Below, in pieces: positions 1-9,730 of a DNA stretch of 21,262 bases (positions are counted from its first letter, which is position 1; each line of letters opens with the position of its first letter). The notes below the pieces were generated by a model that was not told where the DNA came from, made no database searches, and worked only from the letters and a program-made list of their open reading frames with translations. A program made the position numbers and the translations under genes. The DNA comes from a virus, in the IMG/VR virus record IMGVR_UViG_3300020371_000076, positions 1 to 21,262 of that record. One strand, 5' to 3'.

Positions 1-265
1 CTTTTGAAGGAGAACTTCCTGTTACTAAATTATTAAATGGAGCTGAACCTGAACCTTCTACCTCTCCATAGGCAATTGAAAATTGTACTTCAGCATCAGA
101 TCTTACTGAACTAGTCTGAAAAACATCTAAAAAGAAATTAAATGAAGATGTAGCTGAAGATGTAAAAAAATTATTTAATGTAGGTACTCCTCCCGTCCAT
201 AAAGTAGAAGTTATGGAATCTGCGCTAACTACAAAATCACTGGCGTTTAAACTTACGAAGCTCAT
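1..265 (-). CDS. Phage structural protein, 3' end cut by window edge
   Basis: This is the last gene of the tail/baseplate block and is incomplete: only the first 88 codons lie in the window. The ATG at 265 follows the stop of the 219-aa gene by 11 bases and has no Shine-Dalgarno sequence. The protein begins MSFVSLNASDFVVSADSITS and continues with a Ser/Thr/Phe-rich stretch. I do not recognise a named domain, but the style and position fit a virion structural (tail or baseplate) protein read as part of the same late transcript. The function call rests on context; that it is a real gene rests on the clean open frame running off the edge and on the tight spacing. Confidence 0.7.
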   Translation of the reverse strand, partial: MSFVSLNASDFVVSADSITSTLWTGGVPTLNNFFTSSATSSFNFFLDVFQTSSVRSDAEVQFSIAYGEVEGSGSAPFNNLVTGSSPSK

Positions 266-276
266 ATTATATTATT

Positions 277-936
277 TTATGTAGTTACTTTAGTTATATT
301 CACAGGGATTGTTAAACGTGCTCCAGAATCTCTACCAGTAACAGTTAATATTGTATTTAAGGTAGTTGAAGTTCCAAATAATGTATTAACAGTTGTGGCT
401 GTTAAATTTAAAGTAGTACCTATTACTGTTCTGGAGACATTAGTTCCAATAGTACTAGTTGTATTTAAATCTGCAGCATCTGCCGTATTTACACCTACAC
501 CTTCAAAAGTTTGTAATGTTCTAGAATCCCCTATAGTAGCAGTATAACCACTTGCTTCAAATGTTGAATCGGTTCCTAGATAATTTAATGTTTGAGGTGT
601 TAATGATAGTGATGCACCTTGTTTCAGAGTAATAGTAGTAAATCCTAATTCTAAAACAGGTAACTTAGCAGTACCTCTAGGTAAAGTAAGCAATTTATAT
701 TTCATTATTTGTGTTTCATCCGGAAACGCCTCTATAACGGGCATATTTTCAATAGCTTCTCCATAAAAAGCGGAGCCAGATGGGTGATTAGGATTATATA
801 GTGTATAATCTATTTCATCATCAGCTAAAGAAAATTGTGTAATTTGAAAAGAGCCATCATTTCGTGCTAATAATTCACGTCCTTTTTTTGTTAGGATGGC
901 ATCTACAGTAACTGTAATATTGTTTAAGTATCCCAT
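277..936 (-). CDS. Virion structural protein, beta-rich (219 aa)
   Basis: The product is 219 residues. The N-terminal third (VDAILTKKGRELLARNDGSF, then ADDEIDYTLYNPNHPSG) looks like a conserved module of uncultured T4-like marine phage structural proteins, recalled from memory and not searched. The C-terminal half, from about residue 105, is Thr/Leu/Val-rich and resembles an Ig-like beta-sandwich (LTPQTLNYLGT, then repeated TTLNLTATTVNTL and TTLNTILTVTG). The gene follows the 1803-aa gene after a 41-base gap. That gap carries an ATATTTATA element ending 17 bases before the ATG, so the gene may have its own transcription start. A decoration, fibre-attachment or baseplate role is possible; which one is unknown. 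Confidence 0.8.
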   Translation of the reverse strand: MGYLNNITVTVDAILTKKGRELLARNDGSFQITQFSLADDEIDYTLYNPNHPSGSAFYGEAIENMPVIEAFPDETQIMKYKLLTLPRGTAKLPVLELGFTTITLKQGASLSLTPQTLNYLGTDSTFEASGYTATIGDSRTLQTFEGVGVNTADAADLNTTSTIGTNVSRTVIGTTLNLTATTVNTLFGTSTTLNTILTVTGRDSGARLTIPVNITKVTT

Positions 937-953
937 GGTTTATTCTTGTTATA

Positions 954-962
954 TATAAATAT
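954..962 (-). promoter_or_regulatory. ATATTTATA leader element before the 219-aa structural gene
   Basis: The coding strand reads ATATTTATA here, 17 bases before the ATG at 936. It lies in the only real gap (937-977) between the 1803-aa and 219-aa genes. The same 9-mer recurs upstream of four other genes that are not coupled to a predecessor. I infer a phage promoter core or initiation element; the sequence alone does not prove function. Confidence 0.35.
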
Positions 963-977
963 AGTATTTTTCTTTTT

Positions 978-3900
978 TTATGAAATTAAATTTTGTGATT
1001 TTAATTCTTTAACTATATTACCAGCTCTATCCTTTATAATTTTAGGTGTATCACTAGATAATATAATTCCGGAAGATGTTTTACCAGGTTGTTTAGGAAA
1101 ATCTAAAACTATGTTGGTTTCATCTTCTACTTTCTTTAAAATTACAAATCTTTTTATTTGTCTGGCATTATTACCATTAGCAGCCGTTGTAAAATCTTCA
1201 CAAGCTCTGGCTGGTATGTCTTTGTCAAATTCAATTGTTATTCTTCTAGTATTAGTTACTTCATCTCTAAGTACAGTATTTACTCTTTTTACTTGTCTTT
1301 CAAATTCTCTTGGAAATACTCCACTACCTGTACCAGCCGATCCCGCTTTTTTATCTACAAATCTAAAAATATCCCCTTCTTCAATAAAAAATTCTTCATC
1401 TACTACACCAAATGAATCGGATTGAGAAACATATATAGAAGATGATTGTTGGAAATTACCAAAATGGGTTGACATAGACACGGAAGCTGTTAAAATATTA
1501 AATGAACCCGTATTATTTCTTAGGAAAAATGCTCCTCCATTATCAGCATCTCCTCCATCAGTAATACTACCTGTTATACTGACTATAGGATCAGATGGAT
1601 AATAATAAGTTTGTTTTGGTACTGAATATTGGGCTGATTGTAATCCTATTTCTAATGATGCACTACCTATTAAAGGATTAGTATCAGAGGTTTGAAAAAC
1701 TCCTCCTAATGCAGAATCTGAGTATTCTAATAATGCATTAGTGGAATCTGTATTTTTAGGTACTACAGCAGAATTACTTACATAATAAACAGCTTTTATT
1801 ATAGCCGATTCTCCCAGGTCAACTGAAGAGGACTGTAATGGGGAAGTACCATTAAACGGATTCCATCTTAAATCATCAAATGAAGCAGAAGGATTTTTAG
1901 GAATTGTTAATTTTAACTCTAATTCTCCTTCTACATTAATTAATAAATCATTATCCCACCAAATAGAATCTCTATTTACAGGTGTATTTCTAGTTAAATT
2001 AATAGAAGGTGTTCCTGCTATAGATACAAAGTTACTTCCACTAACAACTTGAATGTTTCCTAATTCATAATTACCTATTTGTACATAATTACCTTCTAAA
2101 CTATCAGGTAAAGGTAAGATATCTCCTTGGTCTTCAGTTTCTATAGATCCCGTAGTAAATTTATATACTAAAGTACTACTTCCAGTAGGGTTTTGCAACA
2201 TAGGTAAATAACTAAACCCTCCAGCATATATTGGTTTTATACCATCTAAATATTTTTGTTCAGAAAATTCTATATTATTATCTAAAGATATATCTAATTG
2301 TTTCTTTTGATTAAATATATTTTGTACTTCAAATATAAATTCATTTTCCCTAGTTAATTCAACTACATTAGATCTTCCATCAATTAAATATTTTAAATAC
2401 ACATTTGCCCTTTCTGGAAATGCGGATCCTGTTTCTACAATTTCTGAAAAATAAGCAAATTTTAAAGAGTTTAAATCTATTGAGGGAGAAGATCCATATG
2501 ATTCATCTCCTTCATTATAAACGTTATATTCTTGAGATATTGTTTTAGAACCTAAATATCTAGGTCTTAAATATCTTTGTAAAGAATAATTACTATCTTG
2601 AATAGGTGCATCTAAAAAAGGACTATCAGCTTCAGTAATATCACCTATAGATCTACTAGTAATAAATCCTATATTTACAGGTGTTATAATATTAGTAGAA
2701 TAATCCACATCCATAAATTGATTAGATTTTCTTGCTTCAATAACATTATTTAATTCTGGGTTAAAAGGTATTAATGAAAATGATGCAGCTGTGGATGTAT
2801 CAGGACCTACTCTAAATAAACTTTTTTCTGTAACCATACTAGAAGTAGGTTGAGTATATGCTGTAAATTCACTTCCACTAAATTCTCCTGTTATTGGTTC
2901 TCTATTATCAGTAAAATTAAAAGTTACCCCCGATGCAGTAATAGTATTAGCCGAACTAGATGGGATTAAAATTTTTCCAGTATAGCTTGTATCTAGATTT
3001 TCATTCATTGGATTTGAACCAGTTATACTAGGTACAGTTAATGAACCACTAAAGTCTATAAATGTAAATGAAGGATCAAATCTTTTAGTTTTATTTCTTT
3101 CTAATAAATGAGATTTAATTAAAAATCCAGTTGATAATTCAGTTGAAGCAGGAACGAAATCCCTAATCATTTTAAATAATGAACTATCAAAATATGATAA
3201 TAATTGAACTATATCAGTAATATTTTGTTTTCTAAAGTATTTATCAAAATAGAATTTTTTAACATGATCTAGCCCATCATAGGATGATGATAAAGCTAAC
3301 TTAGGATCACCTATAAATTCATCTATGTTAAAATATCCTAACTGTTCTGTAATATCTTTATTTATGCTATCTTGTGGTGATATAGCTACTTCTACATCAT
3401 TTACATCAATAGTTTCTTGGTTAGGAGGGAAAGAAATATCTTGTATGGATACATAAGGTGATAAAGTTGAACCAGAAACTTGAGATGTATTTTTTATCCT
3501 AATTTTATCATCTACGGGATTATAAGCGCCTAAATTAGGTGATTCTACTAATGCAAAGTATTCCGTTGGTTGATAACTTGAACCGGTAAAATTCGTTATT
3601 ATTCCATAAGAAACAGTAGAAGAACCAGTACCTAAGAAGAAAGAAGCTGTAGGTACAAATGAACCAGTTATGGATGGATGTACTGAGGTTACTTTATTGT
3701 CTCCAAATGAACCTGATATTTGTAAATCATTTCCTAAGGGTAGTCTAAATATTAGATCAAACATTGATGAAGTAACTTCATTTGATCTTATAGAACGTGG
3801 ATCTAATACATGTTGATTAAAGGCAGATTCACTTAATATAGTTGACCACATTCTTGCCTCTTGGAAAGCACCATCAAATACTACTCCATCTGGTGATAAT

Positions 3901-6389
3901 ACATTATTGCTACCAGTACCTCCTAAATGTCCATCTAATACTAAATTTCCTGAACTATATCTAAAGTCATGCCAAGAACCATTATATGATGCAGATGTTG
4001 TTCCATTAATATGTAAACTTTGTGATGCTTGATATTTTATAAAAGTACCATCTTTACCATTATAATCAGTACTTTTTACTGTTAATGTATAATCTTGATT
4101 TGAACCACTATCAAATATAAAGACACTACTAGTTTCTCTGTTTAACTTTAATGACCACCAACTACCAGAGAAGAATGGGGCATAAATAGGTTCTGTTTTA
4201 GCATATCCTTGTGAACCTGATAAGAAAAATCTTAGTTCACCATATACTGAATATCTATCATTTAATACAGGACTTCCATATGAGGCATTAGAAGCCGAAG
4301 GATATAATAATTGTACTCCAAACTTAGTATCAGAATCCTGTCTTACTTGAAATAATGATTGACTATAGTAAGAAGAAGATGGGATACCATTTGATTTAAA
4401 TCTAAATTCTACTGTATCTGGAGTTGCACTAGCCGCTTTAGGTCCATTCCAAACACCTTCTATAATATTCCAATTTACATTTACTGATTGCCATTCATCA
4501 GAAAAATTAGTTACAAATGGTAACCATGGAATGTTTATTGTGCTAGATGATATAGATGATGTTAAATGTAATGGATTAGTATTTAACCCATAAGCAAACC
4601 TATCTATAACTTGATTTACAGTAGGAACATTTTTCTGATCTCCTCCATATTCATTTACTTTTAAAATTGTTTCAGGAATTCCAAAACAATTTATTAATGC
4701 TCTTAAACCTTGTCTAGTACCTCTAGTTTTTAATAAATAAGGTAAATTATTATATATTCTTTTATATACTTCTTTATTTAAATTATCTGTAGTATTAGCT
4801 TCATTAGATACAGAAACATATGTTTCTACTCTTTGAGAACCGGTATCGGGAGTAGCTGAACCAGAAGGTGATAGGCCTAATAAATCTTGGAATAGATTTT
4901 CATTAGTTCTATTAGAAGTATATAATTTAATACCTAAAGAACGTAAGGTATCCGCTACTAGGTCCTTTGAAATACCTTTATTTATTCTATTATCATTATC
5001 TTTTATATCTGTTAAAGCTCTAGTGTAAGTCCATAAGGTATCAAAATGTTGACCTAACATAGAGGATAATAATTCTAAATTACTATTTTGAGGATCCTCT
5101 TTTATATAAGCAGGAAGGGTATTCCAAATATAGTTTCTATTAGTATCATTATAAAGTGAGGCTGATAGTATTTGACCTCCAAAAAAGTCACTATTTTCAT
5201 CTTCTGATCCGTACCAAACTGAAGCGGATACAGAATCTACTCCCCAATTAGTATAAGGTGCTACTGTAGAGCCGGATTTAGGCCATGATTTTGATCCAGA
5301 AGTATAATAAAGAAAATATTCATACCCATCAAATTGTCTAATGATAGTATCAATATTATTTTGTAAAGTTACTTTGGAGGATGATATATGGCTTTGATCT
5401 GTTAAGGGACCTAATCCTTTAAAAGAATCTAAATCACTTTGATATCCTTCAATTAATCTTAATTTTTCTTTAAAATTTTCTAATCTTTGATAAGCGGAAG
5501 AAAAATGGACAAAATTATTGTAATCTTCATAATCTATATTTATATTTACGCTTTTTTCTTCTAATATAGATTTTATTTGTTGTAAAGAAGAAGTTAATGG
5601 ACTATCTAAAATTTCACTTACATTAAGATATTTTGTAGTTACATTAGTTTGTAAATTTAAATCTACATTAGTATTAGGTCCCCTTAATAAAGTAATTTCT
5701 TCTTCTTCTTCATCAGGTAATATGTTTATATCTACTTTATAAGTAAATGGATCTGATATTTGTTCTGAAAGCCATAAAGTATCTTTTTCTCCCAGATTAT
5801 CGGGAAGTGCTTCATATAATTTTATATAAACACTAGGTTCGGTAGTTAAATCAGTATCTAATAAAGTATTAACTCCTAATATTGTATTATTATCACCAAA
5901 ATTTAAAAGAAAATCGGAATAAAAACTTTTATTAGCTTTTGAATTTATATAATTAAAATAAGATGTACTTAATGCATCGTATGATAATTCATTTGTGACT
6001 ATTCTAAGTTCTGTTCTATCATCAGAAATATCCTTAATAAAAAATCTTCTTTGTTCATTACTTAGAAGTATATTTCTATATGGATAATAAGTTAAATTAA
6101 AAGTACCTGCTTCAAAACCTAAATTTTTAACATCTTCCTCTGGGTCAATAATTATTTTATTAAATAAACTTGAAGAAGGATCAGTTAATTGGGTTTGAAA
6201 ATTATTAAAATCATAAGAAGAGGTTAGAAGTAATCCTCCACCATCAAAAACATGTAACTCAATTACATCTTGTGGAGCACCATAATCTCTATTTAATGAA
6301 AATGTATTAAATAAATTTTCATCTTTAGGAGAATAATTTTGGTTAATAAATTCTGCCGAACCAGTAGATATTACGGTTATTTCTTCCAT
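978..6389 (-). CDS. Giant baseplate/tail protein with LamG-like domain (1803 aa)
   Basis: This 1803-residue protein is the largest in the window. Its ATG shares one base with the stop of the 116-aa gene (TAATG). Around residues 545-585 is a segment starting NNLPYLLKTRGTRQGLRALI. Around 1060-1100 is LLSYFDSSLFKMIRDFVP followed by FLIKSHLLERNK. I recall both as recurring in large structural proteins of Bacteroidota phages. About residues 630-840 look like a LamG/concanavalin-type beta-sandwich (WNIIEGVW, NGSWHDFRYSS, DGAFQEARMWSTILSESAF). The tripeptide SGS or TGS occurs about 24 times along the chain, consistent with beta-turn-rich repeats. Position downstream of gp25 and gp6 suggests a baseplate wedge or fibre-attachment component, in the slot where T4 has gp7, but I see no proof of homology to gp7. 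The LamG-like part could bind surface glycans. Confidence 0.85.
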   Translation of the reverse strand: MEEITVISTGSAEFINQNYSPKDENLFNTFSLNRDYGAPQDVIELHVFDGGGLLLTSSYDFNNFQTQLTDPSSSLFNKIIIDPEEDVKNLGFEAGTFNLTYYPYRNILLSNEQRRFFIKDISDDRTELRIVTNELSYDALSTSYFNYINSKANKSFYSDFLLNFGDNNTILGVNTLLDTDLTTEPSVYIKLYEALPDNLGEKDTLWLSEQISDPFTYKVDINILPDEEEEEITLLRGPNTNVDLNLQTNVTTKYLNVSEILDSPLTSSLQQIKSILEEKSVNINIDYEDYNNFVHFSSAYQRLENFKEKLRLIEGYQSDLDSFKGLGPLTDQSHISSSKVTLQNNIDTIIRQFDGYEYFLYYTSGSKSWPKSGSTVAPYTNWGVDSVSASVWYGSEDENSDFFGGQILSASLYNDTNRNYIWNTLPAYIKEDPQNSNLELLSSMLGQHFDTLWTYTRALTDIKDNDNRINKGISKDLVADTLRSLGIKLYTSNRTNENLFQDLLGLSPSGSATPDTGSQRVETYVSVSNEANTTDNLNKEVYKRIYNNLPYLLKTRGTRQGLRALINCFGIPETILKVNEYGGDQKNVPTVNQVIDRFAYGLNTNPLHLTSSISSSTINIPWLPFVTNFSDEWQSVNVNWNIIEGVWNGPKAASATPDTVEFRFKSNGIPSSSYYSQSLFQVRQDSDTKFGVQLLYPSASNASYGSPVLNDRYSVYGELRFFLSGSQGYAKTEPIYAPFFSGSWWSLKLNRETSSVFIFDSGSNQDYTLTVKSTDYNGKDGTFIKYQASQSLHINGTTSASYNGSWHDFRYSSGNLVLDGHLGGTGSNNVLSPDGVVFDGAFQEARMWSTILSESAFNQHVLDPRSIRSNEVTSSMFDLIFRLPLGNDLQISGSFGDNKVTSVHPSITGSFVPTASFFLGTGSSTVSYGIITNFTGSSYQPTEYFALVESPNLGAYNPVDDKIRIKNTSQVSGSTLSPYVSIQDISFPPNQETIDVNDVEVAISPQDSINKDITEQLGYFNIDEFIGDPKLALSSSYDGLDHVKKFYFDKYFRKQNITDIVQLLSYFDSSLFKMIRDFVPASTELSTGFLIKSHLLERNKTKRFDPSFTFIDFSGSLTVPSITGSNPMNENLDTSYTGKILIPSSSANTITASGVTFNFTDNREPITGEFSGSEFTAYTQPTSSMVTEKSLFRVGPDTSTAASFSLIPFNPELNNVIEARKSNQFMDVDYSTNIITPVNIGFITSRSIGDITEADSPFLDAPIQDSNYSLQRYLRPRYLGSKTISQEYNVYNEGDESYGSSPSIDLNSLKFAYFSEIVETGSAFPERANVYLKYLIDGRSNVVELTRENEFIFEVQNIFNQKKQLDISLDNNIEFSEQKYLDGIKPIYAGGFSYLPMLQNPTGSSTLVYKFTTGSIETEDQGDILPLPDSLEGNYVQIGNYELGNIQVVSGSNFVSIAGTPSINLTRNTPVNRDSIWWDNDLLINVEGELELKLTIPKNPSASFDDLRWNPFNGTSPLQSSSVDLGESAIIKAVYYVSNSAVVPKNTDSTNALLEYSDSALGGVFQTSDTNPLIGSASLEIGLQSAQYSVPKQTYYYPSDPIVSITGSITDGGDADNGGAFFLRNNTGSFNILTASVSMSTHFGNFQQSSSIYVSQSDSFGVVDEEFFIEEGDIFRFVDKKAGSAGTGSGVFPREFERQVKRVNTVLRDEVTNTRRITIEFDKDIPARACEDFTTAANGNNARQIKRFVILKKVEDETNIVLDFPKQPGKTSSGIILSSDTPKIIKDRAGNIVKELKSQNLIS

Positions 6390-6739
6390 TATACATTAGC
6401 TGATAAATTCACAATTTCTTGTTGTGCTGTAAGTAATTGTAATCTTAGATCTGATATTTCGTTTAATAAAGCTTCAATTTCCGAAGATTGACCAGCAACC
6501 CCTATATATGAAGAACTTCTATCCACTAAAGCGGTATGAGAAGCATTAGCTCCAGTTCTGGGGATTTGGAAGAATAGTCTATCATATTCTTCAAAAAATT
6601 CAGCTACTGTCATAGGTTCCGGTATAGCTAGTGGAGCATCCTCCACAGTTACTAATTCTGAAAATTCTGTATTTACAATTTTAGGGTAAGTAACCTTACC
6701 ATAAACTTCTTTATTAAATTGTACTTCTTCTTTTGCCAT
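6389..6739 (-). CDS. Small coiled-coil protein in baseplate operon (116 aa)
   Basis: The product is 116 residues. The first 30 are soluble and lack a signal. A Pro/Glu-rich linker (APLAIPEPMTVAEFFEEYDR) follows. The last 30 residues (SSEIEALLNEISDLRLQLLT onward) form a clear heptad-style amphipathic helix, probably a coiled coil. Both ends are one-base TAATG junctions, with the 372-aa gene before and the 1803-aa gene after, so it is almost certainly made in step with them. No family is recognised. A baseplate linker, trimerisation factor or assembly chaperone for the giant neighbour would fit, but this is inference. Confidence 0.75.
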   Translation of the reverse strand: MAKEEVQFNKEVYGKVTYPKIVNTEFSELVTVEDAPLAIPEPMTVAEFFEEYDRLFFQIPRTGANASHTALVDRSSSYIGVAGQSSEIEALLNEISDLRLQLLTAQQEIVNLSANV

Positions 6740-7857
6740 TATCTAACAACTTTAAAATAATTACCTTTATCTTCAATTATAAGAGTTTCACCTTCAACTA
6801 TTGTTTTAATCATTAATTGATAATATCTTTCTGGTTCTAAACCATCCATATGTACTGTGAAATAATTACTACCACTATCAGCACTTATTTTAGTATATGA
6901 AGTATCAAAATCAATTACCATTTGATCTGTTTTAATATCCTTTAACCCCCAATATGAGGATGAGGTTAATGCTTTTGCATTTAAATAAACTGAACTGGAT
7001 TGGAAGGTTCTAGCAGGGAATTTATCTCTTACTTTAACTCTAAATTTATATACCCCACTATCTTCAAATTCTTGTTTTAAATTAGTAAACCCAAGTACAA
7101 AATCACTAGATGTTACTGCTGTTAAAGGTGTATCATATGAACTATCATCCCATTTAAATTCTAATTCAGGTGGGTATATGGTATGAGTATCCATAGAAAA
7201 ATATTGTTTTTCAACATATTCATCAACAAATTCATTTTCATCACCTAATTTTAAAATAAACCCATCATTTGAAAAACTAGCTGCTGTCCATAATTTTATA
7301 GTATTAGTTACATCTAGGGAAATATCTTTATCACTAGTATATGTAAATGATTGTGATGCCTCAGGATTAATCGTAGTTGAACCTGTATACCAATTTCCTC
7401 CTCCTATAGCTGTTCCATATGATGCTGTTACAAAATTAGGAAAACCACTAGCAGTCCAAGCATTTGAACCTGATGCTCCTCTAAATCCCCAACAACATCC
7501 ATCTTCAGTTTTAGGACTATCACTAGTTTTTCCTGTACCCATATCCCATGCTCCTGAAATAGGGTAAGCATATATTTCATAATCTAGGGGAGCATTTTCA
7601 GCGTTTGCTAGATATAATTTTAAACTAGCAGAGTATTCCGAAGCTCCTATTTTATCTGCTATAGTACCACTAATTTCAGTTTGACTAAATTGTACTAAAG
7701 AACGAGCTACAGCCGGTAAGTCTCCGGCTGCGGATGAATTTATATTTAAACCATTATAATTAGAAATGTCTAATATTTCATCTCTACCAGTATTTTGAGC
7801 CGGATATTGGGATAATATAGTGGTGTCTTTTTCCGAAAATAATTTATATACTGCCAT
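6739..7857 (-). CDS. Baseplate-associated protein with DNRLRE-like domain (372 aa)
   Basis: The product is 372 residues. The N-terminal part (about 1-110) has the pattern of the DNRLRE carbohydrate-binding-like fold: a start like KDTTILSQYPAQNTGRDEIL, then ARSLVQFSQTEI, then ASLKLYLANAENAPLDYEIY followed by a W-containing strand. A GCCWGFRG segment with adjacent cysteines lies at about 120-127. The C-terminal part (about 230-372) is beta-rich, ending in a fibronectin-type-III-like strand (GLEPERYYQLMIKT). The ATG at 7857 has an A-rich leader (AACAAACTAAAAAA) and no Shine-Dalgarno sequence. The gene lies 4 bases after gp6 and is coupled by TAATG to the 116-aa gene. I infer an outer baseplate or fibre-network protein in the place where T4 has gp7/gp8. 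Confidence 0.8.
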   Translation of the reverse strand: MAVYKLFSEKDTTILSQYPAQNTGRDEILDISNYNGLNINSSAAGDLPAVARSLVQFSQTEISGTIADKIGASEYSASLKLYLANAENAPLDYEIYAYPISGAWDMGTGKTSDSPKTEDGCCWGFRGASGSNAWTASGFPNFVTASYGTAIGGGNWYTGSTTINPEASQSFTYTSDKDISLDVTNTIKLWTAASFSNDGFILKLGDENEFVDEYVEKQYFSMDTHTIYPPELEFKWDDSSYDTPLTAVTSSDFVLGFTNLKQEFEDSGVYKFRVKVRDKFPARTFQSSSVYLNAKALTSSSYWGLKDIKTDQMVIDFDTSYTKISADSGSNYFTVHMDGLEPERYYQLMIKTIVEGETLIIEDKGNYFKVVR

Positions 7858-7861
7858 TTTT

Positions 7862-9730
7862 TTAGTTTGTTACTACTTTACCTTGAATATCTATAAGTGG
7901 AAATTTAACTTCAAAAATAGAAGGATCTATACAAGGATATAATACTTCATTTATAGTAGCTCCTTTTATATCATAAGCAAATTGAGAATATCCACCACTT
8001 TCTCCTACTTTATTTACTATTTCTAATTTTTTAACTGTTTGTACTCCATCTACTTGGTCAATTACATTTCTAACATTATTAATTAAAATAGGTTGATTAA
8101 TTTGCATTTTATCTGTATCAAAAAATGATGTTAGTTCTGTTATTATATTATTTAATACTAGACTATTATTATAGTTAGGCAATAAAATTACATCAAAATT
8201 TATACCTATATTAATAACAAAAGCATCTTTTATAGTAACAGCATCTGTTAGCATCCTATATTCCGCTAAATAAGTTTTTAAGTTTTGTTTTAAAGCCGGA
8301 TCACAATTAGTTAATTTTCCTCCTGAATCTTTTGATAAAATATGTAAACATAATGCATTAACATTTTCTTCATCATAAACAGATATTCTATCTGAAATTT
8401 GTTCATTTTGTTGTGTTATATAAGCTTTATATACTACTCCAAATTGTGAAGGTAAAGACATAGCTCTTATAACATAATCATCTTTTGTTACTGTTCTTAA
8501 CTGAGATGGGTATTGAGAAATAGTATTTAACCTAATGTCTTCATTAGTATCGCCATCTCCTCCCCCTACAGCAGGGCTTGGATTATTAAATGCTAAAGAA
8601 TCCGTTACTGTATCTTGTAATGTAGAATCTAAATTAGCACCAAAAAATGAAGTACTACCAGAATCAAAAGTTGTAATAGTATTAGCTGGTACATTAGCGG
8701 AGGCTCCTCCTCCTACTAAATAGTTTACAGTTAATGTAGTATTGGAGGGGGCTACCCCATAAGCTTTAGTAAATAAAAAATTAGAAGGATCAAATGCTGT
8801 AGTTAATTTATCCACACCATATGGTAATCCTAAACCTATATTATCTGGATTAGGAATTATAGTTTCATCTGGTCCAGAAGAAATACCTGATCCAAATTGT
8901 AGTTGTAATTTATTATCTGTTTTATATCTAGCAATATATCTATAAGGTACTTTTCTTAATTTTAATAAGAAAGGTGTTGTATCACCATACTGAGCAAAAT
9001 TAGGGTCATTTTGAGCTATATTTTGTTGTGGATCAAAAATAGTTTCTTGGGCTAAATAATTTACAGGATAATAAAGTCTACCATCTGAATCAGTTACTTG
9101 AGTTGTTTTTATAATATTAGTATCTTCTAATTCTATAGTAGGAAACTTTTCAGGAGCACCAAATGTAAAAGTAGTTTGTCTAAATTCTCCAGATACTGCT
9201 CTTTTAGTTTTCTTTAATAAATAAAAATTAGGATTATCATCTGAATCTATAGAGTAAACTGATACATCAGTAGGATCTGAACTACTAGATACAGAAAAAT
9301 CTATTTTATCTTCTATATAAAATTTTTCATTTCCCGATCTTAATTGTGACCCCTCCTGAATAATTAAGGAATAGTTGTAGTCTGGTTCTACTAATCCAGA
9401 GGTAATAGTTGAGGGGACTAATTGAAATACTTCTATTTCGGCTGTAGCTGCATTAGTTACTTGTGGAAAGTAACCATTATTATAAGCTAAGGATAATAAG
9501 TTATTTCTTTGTTTGGCAAATTCTATAAAATTTTCTTGAACTTGACTATCAGCATAAAATGAAAGTACATCACCTACATATGAGGCCATTTCTACTAACA
9601 TTAATCCAGCTGAATTTTCTGAAAAATCATTATAGGTATTAGGATAATAAATTTCTGCAAATTCTAACAATTTTTGTTTGAATCCATCAAAATCTTTATT
9701 TAAATATTGTACTTGTTTAGACTCCGCCAT
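7862..9730 (-). CDS. gp6: Baseplate wedge protein, gp6/baseplate-J family
   Basis: The product is 622 residues, close to T4 gp6 (660). The N-terminus has the family signature: YLNKDFDGFKQKLLEFAEIY, then YPNTYNDFSENSAGLMLVEM, then ASYVGDVLSFYADSQVQENF (residues about 9-68). In T4, gp6 dimers join neighbouring wedges and form the inner baseplate ring that opens on contraction. The ATG lies inside the end of gp25 with a 14-base overlap, giving the gp25-gp6 order also found in T4 and many contractile systems. The rest of the chain contains segments typical of baseplate-J domains, including a Gly-rich GGGDGDTNEDIRLNTISQYP near residues 385-405. No truncation is seen. This is one of the most secure assignments in the window. 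Confidence 0.9.
   Translation of the reverse strand: MAESKQVQYLNKDFDGFKQKLLEFAEIYYPNTYNDFSENSAGLMLVEMASYVGDVLSFYADSQVQENFIEFAKQRNNLLSLAYNNGYFPQVTNAATAEIEVFQLVPSTITSGLVEPDYNYSLIIQEGSQLRSGNEKFYIEDKIDFSVSSSSDPTDVSVYSIDSDDNPNFYLLKKTKRAVSGEFRQTTFTFGAPEKFPTIELEDTNIIKTTQVTDSDGRLYYPVNYLAQETIFDPQQNIAQNDPNFAQYGDTTPFLLKLRKVPYRYIARYKTDNKLQLQFGSGISSGPDETIIPNPDNIGLGLPYGVDKLTTAFDPSNFLFTKAYGVAPSNTTLTVNYLVGGGASANVPANTITTFDSGSTSFFGANLDSTLQDTVTDSLAFNNPSPAVGGGDGDTNEDIRLNTISQYPSQLRTVTKDDYVIRAMSLPSQFGVVYKAYITQQNEQISDRISVYDEENVNALCLHILSKDSGGKLTNCDPALKQNLKTYLAEYRMLTDAVTIKDAFVINIGINFDVILLPNYNNSLVLNNIITELTSFFDTDKMQINQPILINNVRNVIDQVDGVQTVKKLEIVNKVGESGGYSQFAYDIKGATINEVLYPCIDPSIFEVKFPLIDIQGKVVTN

Noticed and set aside
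946-1425. Overlapping plus-strand open frames of 159 and 85 codons
   Set aside because: Both are antisense to the end of the 1803-aa gene and have low-complexity composition (Phe/Ser/Thr/Leu) without domains.
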